Origin: a virus
Reading direction: 5' to 3' (one strand)
DNA length: 64,000 nucleotides
IMG/VR virus record: IMGVR_UViG_3300009158_000035
Location: 1-64,000 of that record
The notes under the pieces were generated by a model. The model was given only the letters and a program-made list of their open reading frames with translations, had not been told where the DNA came from and searched no databases. This document shows positions 13,001 to 20,069 of the stretch, in pieces. Position 1 is the stretch's first letter, and every line of letters starts with the position of its first letter. Made by a program: the position numbers and the translations under genes.

Positions 13001-13868
13001 AGGAAGTGTTGCTTACGCAGGTGCGAATGGTTGGGCATGGAACAATCATGGATGGTATTATTACGAGGGACTGGCTTATGATGCAGCATCTTCGGCCTGG
13101 TTAACCAGTAATACAGGAGTACATCAGAACCCTTGGACCGGGGGTACATACGGTTCGCAGTGGGCATGGAACAATCATGGATGGTATAGCACCGAAGAAG
13201 AAGCAAACGAAGCTTACTGGCTAGCTGCAAATACAGGTGTGCATCAATATTCTGGAGCAGGTACACATAACGGAAAGTGGGCGTACTCTAATCAAGGCTG
13301 GTTCGAGAATGAAACTGATGCGAATAACTATCGCGATGATGGTTTGGCAAGCGTTTGGAAAGATACTAATCTAGGCATCAATCAATGGATAGGTGGAGGA
13401 AGCTACAACAATAAATGGGTCTGGTTCAATAATGGCTGGTACGACACAGCAAACGATGCCGCTGACGCTTACGCAAACAGTTGGATAAATGATGCTATGG
13501 GTGGAGTACGCCAGTTTCCTTCGTCCTACGGCATTCACGCTAGTCAGTGGGCTTACAACAACAACTGGATGGGTTCTGAATTGGAGGCCAGGGACAACGC
13601 GGCAAGTGACTGGTTAGCCGGTAAAAATGGCTACACAATTGAGAAAAATCCTTATGGTGGGACATATACAGAACAGTGGGCTATAGGTAATACAGGTTGG
13701 TATGGTTCAGAGGGACTTGCATATGATTCAGCATCTTCGACTTGGGCAAATAATAACTCCGGAGTAAATCAGAATCCTTGGACCGGTGGAACGTATGGTT
13801 CGCTGTGGGCGTGCGGCGGCACATTTTATTCTAGCCAGGAAGAAGCTGTTGCAGCTTGTGGAGGATAG
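10005..13868 (+). CDS. Giant fibre/adhesin with 27 Trp-Ala-Tyr-Asn repeats
   Basis: 1287 aa. Residues 1-~75 contain KYAREDHVHP, a short motif common near the N-termini of phage tail-fibre proteins, followed by LLQWNGTAWVAA, another fibre-type motif. From about residue 145 to the C-terminus I count 27 consecutive units of 36-48 residues. The pattern is W-L-x-x-N-T-G-V-x-Q-[W/F/N]-T-G-G-G-T-x-N-N-x-W-A-Y-N-x-x-W-Y-x-S-x-x-x-A-x-D-A. No separate C-terminal tip is seen: the last unit ends in ACGG. The aromatic, Asn and Gly content suggests a sugar-binding repeat solenoid, but I do not recognise the family. It has its own candidate promoter and follows the glycosyltransferases. Confidence 0.7.
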   Translation: MSNSLNKPTGYMLDAAGTATPSEAGTAAVGTSVKYAREDHVHPNTNANAYYLRGNPIASITPTAGQLLQWNGTAWVAATVSGTSGTVSTYPYPHNNYFAAVEILVNNSILYTTSSGPTVAASKSFREYERDIDTNSAGEVTITEWWLLANTGVNQWTGGGPNNNKWAYNATWYSSELAARDAATAVWLAANINVHQNPYGGTHANQWAYGTTWYDSEADANAAVWLASNTGIHQFTEGGTHDNQWAYNQVWYATETLALDAYSVAWLAANTGINQFTGGGTNNNKWAYGTSWYTSQTAAQDAAAAAWLATNTGTNQWTGGGTHNNQYAYNNAWMSSDAEANAAEWLAANTGVHQYSGAGTHNGQWAYNNTWTASESNAYDYASLSWLASNTGVHKNIYSVGIYANRWAYNNEWYSPENDPNNGVPALWLMSNVGLNQWTGGGPDNNKWAFNSNFYNSYNFAADAAALDWLYNVNTGVHQWTGGGNYNNQWAIGNTGWYDSEANANNSASDYSNSWLSQNSGVNQNPWQGGSYAGLWAWDTHGWYNSQGTAAAEAWRAINTGTNQWTGGGDYNNKWAYDNYGWYNSAEEANNFAQDSWLNANVGVNQWTGGGSHSQEWAWGTHGWFQAAAMAVADAYSNWTQYNVGLNHFPYDPNNDMGYNATWAYNSIAYISELEARDAASEAWLTTNTGVHQNPYGGTNNNKWAWDNHGWFAEQADTLLAYNDYHAGLWLAANVGVNQWHGGGTNSEKWAWDNHGWFGYMWDAVYDRDINQEAAAASWLAANTGVNKFTGSGTHQNQWAFNQSWYDSQGAAQDAYADAWIGSNNGVNQFLGNGTYYTKWGYMHDWYNSWNDANAAAWLAANTGVHEWTGGGTHNNQYAYNHDWYNSLTDAQDAYSVAWLAANTGINQFTGGGTNNNKWAYNDNGWYASQAAATEAASAGATAFLDANTGIHQFTGGGIYGDKWAWDTHGWYDSEDAARNAASAAWLTTNSGVAQTPWAGSVAYAGANGWAWNNHGWYYYEGLAYDAASSAWLTSNTGVHQNPWTGGTYGSQWAWNNHGWYSTEEEANEAYWLAANTGVHQYSGAGTHNGKWAYSNQGWFENETDANNYRDDGLASVWKDTNLGINQWIGGGSYNNKWVWFNNGWYDTANDAADAYANSWINDAMGGVRQFPSSYGIHASQWAYNNNWMGSELEARDNAASDWLAGKNGYTIEKNPYGGTYTEQWAIGNTGWYGSEGLAYDSASSTWANNNSGVNQNPWTGGTYGSLWACGGTFYSSQEEAVAACGG
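10438..13862 (+). repeat. 27 tandem ~40-codon repeats (protein level)
   Basis: Units are counted from each WL(A/T/S)xNTG start. They diverge considerably at DNA level, but some distant pairs share almost identical stretches (units 3-4 and 18-19, near 10785-10870 and 12685-12770; units 5-6 and 22-23). This indicates segmental duplication or gene conversion inside the array. Confidence 0.75.
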
Positions 13869-13905
13869 GCTCCATACGCTCCAGAACATTATAACTATAA
13901 ATTGG

Positions 13906-13911
13906 TATAAT
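13906..13911 (+). promoter_or_regulatory. Candidate -10 box before Nudix gene
   Basis: TATAAT 22 nt before the ATG at 13934. A second, weaker box (TAAAAT, 13924-13929) with TTGGTA 16 bp upstream lies closer to the start. No ideal -35 is seen for the first box. Confidence 0.35.
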
Positions 13912-13933
13912 CTTACGGTAATGTAAAATACTT

Positions 13934-14581
13934 ATGCTAGTGTTCCCACTAAACCTAGTAAAGCTGGCTAAGTCATATGCATTAAAAAAGCTTATCGAGG
14001 CCAAGGAGCTTTCCGATAAAAACGATTATGGAGGTAAGCATGAGATTTTAGCTAGCCTCATGCAAAAATATCCGCAACAGTTCAAGGTGGACAGCACTGC
14101 AGCTGATGGTAAGTATGTAGGGCTTACACACAAACCTAGCGGGTTTAAAATACATGCCCCCAAGATGCTAATACCTATCGATGTTGAAAAACGTATGAGT
14201 AGTAAAACAGCAGCTCAGGAACGAGTTAGAGTTGTATTGCCTTATAAAGGGCAATATCTTCTTGAAAGATTGAACAATCCTCAATGGCCTACTAATATTG
14301 GTAAGGTTAGACATATCGGGGGAGGAATCGAAAAAGGCGAAACACCTATCGAGGCAGCTACCAGAGAGCTGCATGAGGAGATTGGAGCCAAAGTAAATCC
14401 CAGTGCTTTTAGATACCTAGGCAAACACGACGGGCAGCATTATCTAGAGCTTACTGATCACGATATACATCCAGGTAGCTATAAATCTACGTTCGGATCT
14501 GACCCAGTGATAACTCTAGAACATACGTCGATGCATGGACCAGACTATATGGGTCCTGCAGCACACAAACTAATCAAATGA
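13934..14581 (+). CDS. Nudix hydrolase
   Basis: 215 aa. The Nudix box G-x5-E-x7-REUxEExGU is complete at about residues 128-150 (GGIEKGE ... RELHEEIGA), so the metal-binding glutamates are present. The ~75 residues before it (KHEILASLMQKYPQQF, KPSGFKIHAP) are a separate N-terminal extension seen in phage Nudix proteins rather than in MutT. It would hydrolyse a nucleoside diphosphate linked to another group; phage members act on (d)NTPs, ADP-ribose or capped/dinucleotide substrates, and the substrate here is not determinable. Its stop overlaps the start of the next gene (ATGA). Confidence 0.85.
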   Translation: MLVFPLNLVKLAKSYALKKLIEAKELSDKNDYGGKHEILASLMQKYPQQFKVDSTAADGKYVGLTHKPSGFKIHAPKMLIPIDVEKRMSSKTAAQERVRVVLPYKGQYLLERLNNPQWPTNIGKVRHIGGGIEKGETPIEAATRELHEEIGAKVNPSAFRYLGKHDGQHYLELTDHDIHPGSYKSTFGSDPVITLEHTSMHGPDYMGPAAHKLIK

Positions 14582-15039
14582 TTCCTTCTCGCAGAGCTTC
14601 CACTGTGTACAGGGATATTCTTGGCGGAAAAGAGCATACTGCAGATTATTACGTAAAGCATTGTGTGAAAGAAATATTTGAGGTGCTTGAAGCCTTGAGT
14701 AGGTTAGCACTAGCTGAAGCATATCTGGAGCTGCAGCAAGTAATATTCGGGATAGCTATGTGGATATATCAAAGCACAGGTAGAGACTTCTATCTGTGGG
14801 GGTGTATGGCGGCTGTGCAAGAGTTCTATAACCGTAGAAAAGTATGGCTAGAGATTTTTGCTCTATATGACCTAGAGTTTAAAAGTGAGTATCTAGACGA
14901 CGGAAGTAATTTCCGGAGACCATACAAAATTAAACAGGCTCTACAAAAAGCAGGCATGTACGTGAACATTATACTGGCTGAAAATCTAAGCCGTAAATAC
15001 ACAAAATATGTTACAAAAAGTCAAACAACAGATTCTTGA
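14578..15039 (+). CDS. Hypothetical alpha-helical protein
   Basis: 153 aa, not recognised. It is predicted mostly helical. A segment (VKEIFEVLEAL ... AYLELQQVIFGIAMW, about residues 30-60) loosely recalls the E-x-x-E / E-x-x-D helices of MazG-like all-alpha NTP pyrophosphohydrolases, which would suit its coupling to the Nudix gene, but the match is weak. The C-terminus is basic. The start codon overlaps the Nudix stop by 4 bp, and its own 3' end overlaps the next small gene by 32 bp. Confidence 0.6.
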   Translation: MIPSRRASTVYRDILGGKEHTADYYVKHCVKEIFEVLEALSRLALAEAYLELQQVIFGIAMWIYQSTGRDFYLWGCMAAVQEFYNRRKVWLEIFALYDLEFKSEYLDDGSNFRRPYKIKQALQKAGMYVNIILAENLSRKYTKYVTKSQTTDS

Positions 15040-15256
15040 TAATATTGTTTTAATTATTGTTTTGACGGCAGGAGCAATAGGATCCTTCAAATCTGTACAA
15101 GTAAACGTAAGATTAAAAGACCTCACAGAACTACAAACAAGACTAACACAACTTGAAAATACATGCACAGAACTGATGCATGTTCAGGACGATTTAGAGG
15201 ATCTGCGAATAGAGTTGGGTAAACATCTAGCAGGTCACCCTAGCAAGAAAAAATAA
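15008..15256 (+). CDS. Small membrane-anchored coiled-coil protein
   Basis: 82 aa. One hydrophobic segment near the N-terminus (residues ~12-28, IVLIIVLTAGAIG) is followed by a charged heptad-type helix (LTELQTRLTQLENTCTELM) and a Lys-rich end. This looks like an N-in membrane anchor with a coiled coil. Small phage proteins of this shape include holin- or spanin-like lysis proteins and virion proteins, and nothing in the sequence decides between them. It is the last gene before an intrinsic terminator. Confidence 0.6.
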   Translation: MLQKVKQQILDNIVLIIVLTAGAIGSFKSVQVNVRLKDLTELQTRLTQLENTCTELMHVQDDLEDLRIELGKHLAGHPSKKK

Positions 15257-15263
15257 TCATATG

Positions 15264-15296
15264 GGTCTGGGAACTTCGGTTCTCAGGCCTTTTTTT
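15264..15296 (+). terminator. Intrinsic terminator with TTCG loop
   Basis: An 11-bp stem (15264-15274 with 15279-15289, G-T pairs allowed) closes a TTCG tetraloop and is followed by seven T residues. It ends the operon carrying the Nudix gene. Confidence 0.9.
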
Positions 15297-15322
15297 AACT
15301 ATCAGACAAAGCAAAGATACCA

Positions 15323-15328
15323 TATAAT
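15323..15328 (+). promoter_or_regulatory. -10 box placed for a leaderless phoH transcript
   Basis: A perfect TATAAT ends 6 nt before the ATG at 15335, directly downstream of a terminator. Transcription would start at or next to the A of the start codon. No consensus -35 is visible. Confidence 0.55.
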
Positions 15329-15334
15329 CAACTT

Positions 15335-16090
15335 ATGCCTAAACCTAAAACACCAAAACCAGATAACAGTCCTAAAGTATATCAGAGGGAAAAAATAGAC
15401 TTTGATTTACATATCCGAGAGCTGCCATGGACCGAAAAGCAGCAGGTCTTGATTGATCTGGGGGCAAACAAAGACAGTCGTATAATTTTTCTGTCTGGTC
15501 CTGCAGGGAGTAGTAAAACACTCACAGCTGTACGTATAGGTCTAGAGTTGCTAAATAAGAAGAAAGTCTCCGATCTTGTATTCGTAAGAGCAGCTGTAGA
15601 GTCTGCGGACTCTAAGCTCGGTTATTTGCCTGGCGACATTGCGGGAAAGTACGAACCCTATATGGGACCGTTTGAGGATAAGCTTGAAGAACTGCTGCCT
15701 GTAGGCGAAGTAAAGCGACTCAAGGGCGAAAATAGAGTAACGTACCAGCCTGTCAATTTCTGTCGAGGAGCGAGCTGGACTGCTAGGTTCATTTGTGTGG
15801 ATGAAGCACAGAATTTGACAATCAATGAAATTCAAACGCTGCTTACTCGTATAGGGAAGTTTACTAAAATGATCTTGTGTGCAGATAATGCTCAGTCTGA
15901 TCTACCTAAAGCCAAACAGGGAGGGTTTGAGAAGATCTCACACATGTTTAATACCGACGCAGCAGCAGCATTTGGTATCTACAGCCTAGCGTTCAATAAC
16001 GACGACATTATGAGGTCTGAACTATGTAAGTTCATTGTCAAAACGTTCGACGACAACGCTAATATGTTGCATCCAGCAGCTAAGCAGTAA
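15335..16090 (+). CDS. phoH: PhoH-like P-loop ATPase
   Basis: 251 aa, typical length for phage PhoH. Walker A is GPAGSSKT (residues 55-62) and Walker B is FICVDEAQN (about 150-160), with the PhoH-type segment VFVRAAVESADSKLGYLPGD between them. It is a cytoplasmic ATP-binding protein related to the helicase-like PhoH/PhoL family and is frequent in marine phages. Its role in infection is not settled. It is alone between a terminator and a convergent gene, whose 3' end overlaps by 11 bp. The start is preceded by TATAAT six bases upstream. Confidence 0.9.
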   Translation: MPKPKTPKPDNSPKVYQREKIDFDLHIRELPWTEKQQVLIDLGANKDSRIIFLSGPAGSSKTLTAVRIGLELLNKKKVSDLVFVRAAVESADSKLGYLPGDIAGKYEPYMGPFEDKLEELLPVGEVKRLKGENRVTYQPVNFCRGASWTARFICVDEAQNLTINEIQTLLTRIGKFTKMILCADNAQSDLPKAKQGGFEKISHMFNTDAAAAFGIYSLAFNNDDIMRSELCKFIVKTFDDNANMLHPAAKQ

Positions 16091-17261
16091 CTACCGAGTC
16101 GTTGTTGCCTGTTTTGACTCGTCTGCGGGCACGTTCAATATTCTTTTGCTCTTCAGTGAGCTTTAAGAAATTCGGGTCGTTTTCAAAATCTGTAGCAAAT
16201 ACTACAGGCGCTGTAGCTGATATAGGTTGCGCAACCTCTATTGCGGGTTCGATAGAGGCTGGTGCAATGCTAGGTAAAGTTAAAACCTCTTCAATTTTTA
16301 CGGCAGCTGACTCAACTTCATCTTGCGCCAATACATGTACATGGACGTCTTTTTGTACAGCCATATCAGCCAATTCTACTGCTGGAGACACAGGAGCTGA
16401 ACTGGCAACAACTATGGGGGCCGACACAGAAGCAGGTGCAACAGAGTCTATCACTGCACTGACCGAAACATTCCGTAGATTTGCCAGGTATTCCTCTTCT
16501 TCCTGTCTCTTTAGTACTTTTCTGTATTCCACTAGGTTATTCCATGCAAGGACGAGTGTAACTGCCAATGGATCAAATACAAATATAAGCAGGAATATGA
16601 AATATTGCACTGCCGTATCTACTGAGGTGTGTAAAGCATCAGCAATAAACTTAAACGACCCTATATCTGTTGTAGTGTTTAATGAAATCTTGAGAGTTGA
16701 GAGCTCTTTTTCAATAGCTATGCTGCGCTGTCTTCCTTGAGACATCTCAGCTTCTTTTTTCTGAATTTCCTGGTTGGCTTCAGCAATAGCTTTATAGGCC
16801 TGCTCTCTAGGAGCCTTGAGATTACCTGCAGCTTGCAGTCGTTCTTCTTGAGTTGTGCGTAAATCTGTCAGTGTTTTGACACGATTAGCGTATTCGAGAA
16901 TCTCAGCCTCTATGGTAGCTTTTTCACTAGCCAGAGCTGCGATCTGAGTATCAAAAGTTCCGACTTTTGCTGAGTGTACTTGGTAGGCCCCGGTCAAAAA
17001 CCCAAATATTCCTAGACTGGTAATACACATCAACACAAATACAGCCACACACAGATATGTTTTTAACAGATAGTTAATTCTGTGCCAGTGGGTGTGTAGA
17101 AAGGACGCAGCCACAAGCTTCCCTATCTCAAGCGAGCTGGCCATTATACCTATCGCTAGCGCACTGCCCGAAAAAAGGACGATTAGGCCCTTAATACTGA
17201 AAAAAGCTGCGCAACCTGCAACAAATAACGCTGAAAATGCTACGAGTATTGTAAATATCAT
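16080..17261 (-). CDS. Membrane protein with four TM segments and a long coiled coil
   Basis: 393 aa. Hydrophobic segments lie at about 1-25 (FTILVAFSALFVAGCAAFF), 26-48, 65-90 (YLCVAVFVLMCITSLGIFGFL) and 210-235 (YFIFLLIFVFDPLAVTLVL). Between the third and fourth is a ~110-residue charged helix (residues ~100-205, EKATIEAEILEYANRVKTL). The last ~140 residues are low-complexity Ala/Val/Pro. The layout resembles an uncharacterised membrane protein I recall from T4-like marine phages. Function unknown; it may act on the host envelope. A TATTAT box lies 6 nt before its ATG. Confidence 0.7.
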   Translation of the reverse strand: MIFTILVAFSALFVAGCAAFFSIKGLIVLFSGSALAIGIMASSLEIGKLVAASFLHTHWHRINYLLKTYLCVAVFVLMCITSLGIFGFLTGAYQVHSAKVGTFDTQIAALASEKATIEAEILEYANRVKTLTDLRTTQEERLQAAGNLKAPREQAYKAIAEANQEIQKKEAEMSQGRQRSIAIEKELSTLKISLNTTTDIGSFKFIADALHTSVDTAVQYFIFLLIFVFDPLAVTLVLAWNNLVEYRKVLKRQEEEEYLANLRNVSVSAVIDSVAPASVSAPIVVASSAPVSPAVELADMAVQKDVHVHVLAQDEVESAAVKIEEVLTLPSIAPASIEPAIEVAQPISATAPVVFATDFENDPNFLKLTEEQKNIERARRRVKTGNNDSVVTA

Positions 17262-17267
17262 TAAACT

Positions 17268-17273
17268 ATAATA
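17268..17273 (-). promoter_or_regulatory. -10 box placed for a leaderless transcript (minus strand)
   Basis: TATTAT on the minus strand ends 6 nt before the ATG of the membrane-protein gene, the same geometry as at 15323. No good -35 is seen. Confidence 0.4.
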
Positions 17274-17281
17274 CTATATAC

Positions 17282-17326
17282 GGCAACAAAAAACCAGCCC
17301 ATAATCACTAGGACTATGGGCTGGTT
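17282..17326 (-). terminator. Intrinsic terminator, minus strand
   Basis: A perfect 12-bp stem (17292-17303 with 17315-17326, AACCAGCCCATA) is followed on the minus strand by TTTTTTGTT. It ends the minus-strand operon that contains the cobalamin adenosyltransferase and precedes the membrane-protein gene. Confidence 0.85.
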
Positions 17327-17347
17327 GGGTTGGGAGGAATGCTTTAA

Positions 17348-17719
17348 CTAGAGGCGAACTTGTGGTGACACAATCTCGAGTTTGAGCACAGGAAGCCCAA
17401 ATTCAGGATCGTACTCTAGGGCGGCTTTAGTTACTCCTGTAATTTTAGTGTTATTGACAAAAACCTCCGCGTCTTCGACAGTGGCTCCCGCTGTAAACAT
17501 AACGTTGCTTACTTCAGAAATAGGGCTATTTTCAGATCGCACATCTTCGTTAACATACTGATCGTATTTGCTCCAGATACATGCAGGACTGCCGCATTCG
17601 CAGCATCCTTCTTGCTGTACGTCTTTTTTCTGAAGGAACTTTTTGATGGTGTTGAGACTTTCTTTAAAGTGCTGCAACTGCCTGGCTACTGTTTGTTTTT
17701 TGTTGTTTGTTGAATGCAT
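17348..17719 (-). CDS. Hypothetical phage protein with Cys cluster
   Basis: 123 aa. An N-terminal helix is followed by GCCECGSPAC (about residues 38-47), which may bind a metal. The C-terminal ~50 residues (VFVNNTKITGVTKAALEYD ... LPVLKLEIV) look like a small beta domain found in many phage hypothetical proteins. Function unknown. It is the last gene of the minus-strand operon before the terminator and begins 6 nt after the cobalamin adenosyltransferase. Confidence 0.6.
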   Translation of the reverse strand: MHSTNNKKQTVARQLQHFKESLNTIKKFLQKKDVQQEGCCECGSPACIWSKYDQYVNEDVRSENSPISEVSNVMFTAGATVEDAEVFVNNTKITGVTKAALEYDPEFGLPVLKLEIVSPQVRL

Positions 17720-17725
17720 ATTTTA

Positions 17726-18301
17726 CTAGTTGGTTGTTACAACGAAATCAAAATACCTAGCCATTACATATAGCAAATCACTCAACCTGTTCAAGTACAT
17801 TGTGAGCAAAGGTCTATACTGACAATCGACCGACTCTAGCTGTTCTGCTTCTTTGGCTGCAAGAAAAGTTCTTTCGGCTCTTCTGCAAACTTTAGAAGCG
17901 TAGTCGAGCGAGGCACCAATATCGCTGTTACCATACATAACCCAGTCTGTCTGTTTAGTGTTAGTACTATTTTCGTAATTGTGCAGAGCATCCTCCATTT
18001 CTTCTAGATGAGCTAGATTTACATAAGGATATTTGTTCACATACTCTGCACGCTTATCCGGCTCAGTAGCTACTTCACCCATAAGCCAGGTCAGTTGCCG
18101 TTGTATCTTATTGAGACGGTCAAGTGCCCAGGTCCAGGTATAGTTTTCATTACCAGATAATTGACGTTTAGCTAAACCTATAGCCGCGTTCAATTCATCG
18201 ATATCTCCCACAGCTGCAATGCGTTGATCGCACTTACTTACTCTTGCGCCGAACAACATTCCAGTTGTTCCTTTGTCTCCTGTTTTTGTTGCAATACTCA
18301 T
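17726..18301 (-). CDS. ATP:cob(I)alamin adenosyltransferase (PduO type)
   Basis: 191 aa, normal length for the PduO/MMAB-type enzyme. The N-terminal ATP-binding signature TKTGDKGTTG is at residues 5-14, with DIDELNAAIG near 33-42. The C-terminal signature with CRRAER (~155-160) carries the ATP-contacting arginine. The enzyme transfers the adenosyl group of ATP to cob(I)alamin and so makes adenosylcobalamin, the cofactor of the class II ribonucleotide reductase encoded 2 kb away on the same strand. It sits between a glutamine-amidotransferase-like gene (9 nt) and a small gene (6 nt). The assignment is firm; the link to the reductase is inferred from neighbourhood and biochemistry. Confidence 0.88.
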   Translation of the reverse strand: MSIATKTGDKGTTGMLFGARVSKCDQRIAAVGDIDELNAAIGLAKRQLSGNENYTWTWALDRLNKIQRQLTWLMGEVATEPDKRAEYVNKYPYVNLAHLEEMEDALHNYENSTNTKQTDWVMYGNSDIGASLDYASKVCRRAERTFLAAKEAEQLESVDCQYRPLLTMYLNRLSDLLYVMARYFDFVVTTN

Positions 18302-18310
18302 GCATACAAA

Positions 18311-19009
18311 CTACAGCAGCTTTTCTACGAAGTCTAGTAGAAGATGGTGTTTTACGCAATCTTGCCATCTGTCACGTATGTTTTTCTCTATATAGAACCA
18401 CCATTTGTGTGCTTCTGGGTGGGGCCCAATCACACCTACCTTTCCTTTCTTGTAGGCTTGAATTACGGCTGCAGGATCTCCATTAAGATAGCGGGCAACA
18501 ATATCTCCAGAGATAGATGCGTAGCCTTTTCTGGGTACAAAGGTAGCCCCATCAAAAAAATACATCGGTTCTATATTATCTCCCCACATCAATTCAACCA
18601 CATCAGGTTTCTCGTGGTTTATTGTGCGACCTTTACGTTGAACGTATTGCACCGCTCTAGTGTTCTTCTTGAGAATATCCAGGTAGTGATATCCCGCTAG
18701 ATAGCTTCCCATACATATACCCAGATACCTGCCGCCTGAAGCTACATAGCTTTTTATTAGTGCTGCGTGAGGTCTCAATTCCGAAGTGTCGTATTGGTCT
18801 GAATCTCCTAGTCCTCCTGGAATTACCAAACACGCTGTTTCAGCAAGTATATCTTCCGTAAGTTCCATGTACGGGAAGCTATGAGGACCTACCAGCAAAG
18901 CAGAGTATTCTCTCGAGCTTTCGAGCACATCGCGAACACCGTCCACGCAGTCTATGCTACACATCGGGTGCTCTGCATATATTAAAAACAGAGGCTTCGG
19001 CTTCGGCAT
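18311..19009 (-). CDS. Class I glutamine amidotransferase-like protein (BPL_N type)
   Basis: 232 aa from the ATG at 19009. An upstream in-frame TTG (19042) would add a G-rich, unlikely leader. The fold signature is LVIPGGLGD, then GGRYLGICMGSYLAG with the nucleophile Cys at ~99, then GVIGPHPEA near the C-terminus, which supplies the His and Glu. This resembles the BPL_N/GATase1-like family rather than a named synthase amidotransferase. No synthase domain is attached. It is first in the operon with cobalamin adenosyltransferase, so a role in cofactor or nucleotide metabolism is possible but unproven. A TATCAT box lies 10 nt before the ATG. Confidence 0.75.
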   Translation of the reverse strand: MPKPKPLFLIYAEHPMCSIDCVDGVRDVLESSREYSALLVGPHSFPYMELTEDILAETACLVIPGGLGDSDQYDTSELRPHAALIKSYVASGGRYLGICMGSYLAGYHYLDILKKNTRAVQYVQRKGRTINHEKPDVVELMWGDNIEPMYFFDGATFVPRKGYASISGDIVARYLNGDPAAVIQAYKKGKVGVIGPHPEAHKWWFYIEKNIRDRWQDCVKHHLLLDFVEKLL

Positions 19010-19060
19010 ATCTAAAAGAATGATACCCCTCCCCTCCCCCAATAACCAGTCGAAAAATGG

Positions 19061-19087
19061 GATAATAATTTGGCTAGCTAATTAGCT
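19061..19087 (+). promoter_or_regulatory. Candidate -10 with adjacent 12-bp palindrome
   Basis: GATAAT (19061-19066) is followed by the perfect palindrome AGCTAATTAGCT (19076-19087), in the short region between divergent genes. The palindrome sits where a repressor would block transcription start. This is a candidate operator, not proven. Confidence 0.35.
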
Positions 19088-19108
19088 GTTAACCAACCAA
19101 GCAATAAC

Positions 19109-19981
19109 ATGAACATGAAGACGGCAACCACAACAACCACCACAACCACAAACATGATCGAGATTAACAACTACGCTAAAAAACGTGAACATGCATTGAA
19201 CTGCACATGGAGCGACCTCCTGACCGAAGTGCAGTCTAACTGGGAAAAGGGGGTGAGCAAAGAGCCGGGAATATTGATTGTCCCAATCAACCCTGCTTTG
19301 GTCAAAGGAGAGCTGGTAACACTGAAAGGAGGCGAAACCTTGGTGGCTTCTTTTGAGCCCCGGAAAGGGGTTCAGGAAGATCCTAGGAAAAACATCCGGG
19401 GGCACCATTCGTTGACACCTGACCCGGTGGTGGCTGCAGATGTGATCCTGTACACCCATGAAAAGCTCAAGCAGGATGCTTCTACGGAGGCAGAGTGGGA
19501 GATTGTCACGTTCAGGGCGTTAAGTGATCCTAATCAGCCTCAGGCGCTAGACGGCTTACTCTACAACCTGTTTGGTGGTAGTGGAGGTACGCTGGTGGCT
19601 GAAAATAAGACTGCTGAGGAGAAGTTGGAGATGATCAGGGCGTCATGGGACGAGTGGAAGGATAAGGTGATCATTGCTCCTGCTCTGGCCCCTGCAACTG
19701 GAAAAGCCTCAGCCTCTGCCGTAACAAAGCTGATGGAGGCGACAGGGATGATGGATATGCTGAAGCCGATGCTCAGCATGCTGCCTGAGCAAGTTAAACT
19801 CAAAACGTGGGAATTGATCATGGAAGCGCATGAGATCTACACACCGCTGGAAATTGCGGAGATCACGGCGTTTTACGAGGGAGAGACAGGTAGAGCGATG
19901 GCTGCGAAAGCACCGTTGCTCTTGGAGCGCCTTGTCGCAATCCCGGGCGTGATCAAGAACACGTGTGACCCGTCAATGTAA
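19109..19981 (+). CDS. DUF3228-like protein with C-terminal DUF2059-like region
   Basis: 290 aa. Residues ~20-155 match my memory of DUF3228 (GILIVPINP, ASFEPRKGVQEDPRKN, DVILYTHEKL, EWEIVTFRA, NLFGGSGGT), an uncharacterised family of bacteria and plants. The C-terminal ~80 residues (LSMLPEQVKLKTWELI ... EITAFYEGETGRAMAAKAP) resemble DUF2059. Residues 5-14 are a Thr run encoded by an A/C-rich stretch that looks like an untranslated leader, so the true start may be the ATG at 19154. The gene looks more G/C-rich than its neighbours and stands alone with its own terminator, which suggests recent acquisition. Function unknown. Confidence 0.65.
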   Translation: MNMKTATTTTTTTTNMIEINNYAKKREHALNCTWSDLLTEVQSNWEKGVSKEPGILIVPINPALVKGELVTLKGGETLVASFEPRKGVQEDPRKNIRGHHSLTPDPVVAADVILYTHEKLKQDASTEAEWEIVTFRALSDPNQPQALDGLLYNLFGGSGGTLVAENKTAEEKLEMIRASWDEWKDKVIIAPALAPATGKASASAVTKLMEATGMMDMLKPMLSMLPEQVKLKTWELIMEAHEIYTPLEIAEITAFYEGETGRAMAAKAPLLLERLVAIPGVIKNTCDPSM

Positions 19982-19995
19982 CCCTTAACAAAACT

Positions 19996-20037
19996 AGAGC
20001 CGCCGCCCAGGGTATTGGGCAAGCGGCTCTTTTTTTT
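19996..20037 (+). terminator. Intrinsic terminator
   Basis: The outer stem AGAGCCGC/GCGGCTCT (19996-20003 with 20023-20030) encloses an inner GCCCA/TGGGC stem and is followed by eight T residues. It ends the DUF3228-like gene and lies between convergent genes. Confidence 0.9.
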
Positions 20038-20069
20038 AGCTATCAGCTAATCCCGTCGAATTAAACAGG

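Noticed and set aside
14578-15039. MazG-like pyrophosphatase
   Set aside because: Only a loose E-x-x-E resemblance; the acidic metal-binding pairs are incomplete, so it is mentioned but not called.
16102-16740. 212-aa open frame on the + strand
   Set aside because: Antisense to the membrane/coiled-coil gene; composition (Ser/Ala/Thr-rich) mirrors the low-complexity region of the real gene.
19010-19042. TTG start giving 11 extra residues on the amidotransferase-like protein
   Set aside because: The extension is encoded by a G-run and lies upstream of the likely -10; the ATG at 19009 begins the conserved fold.
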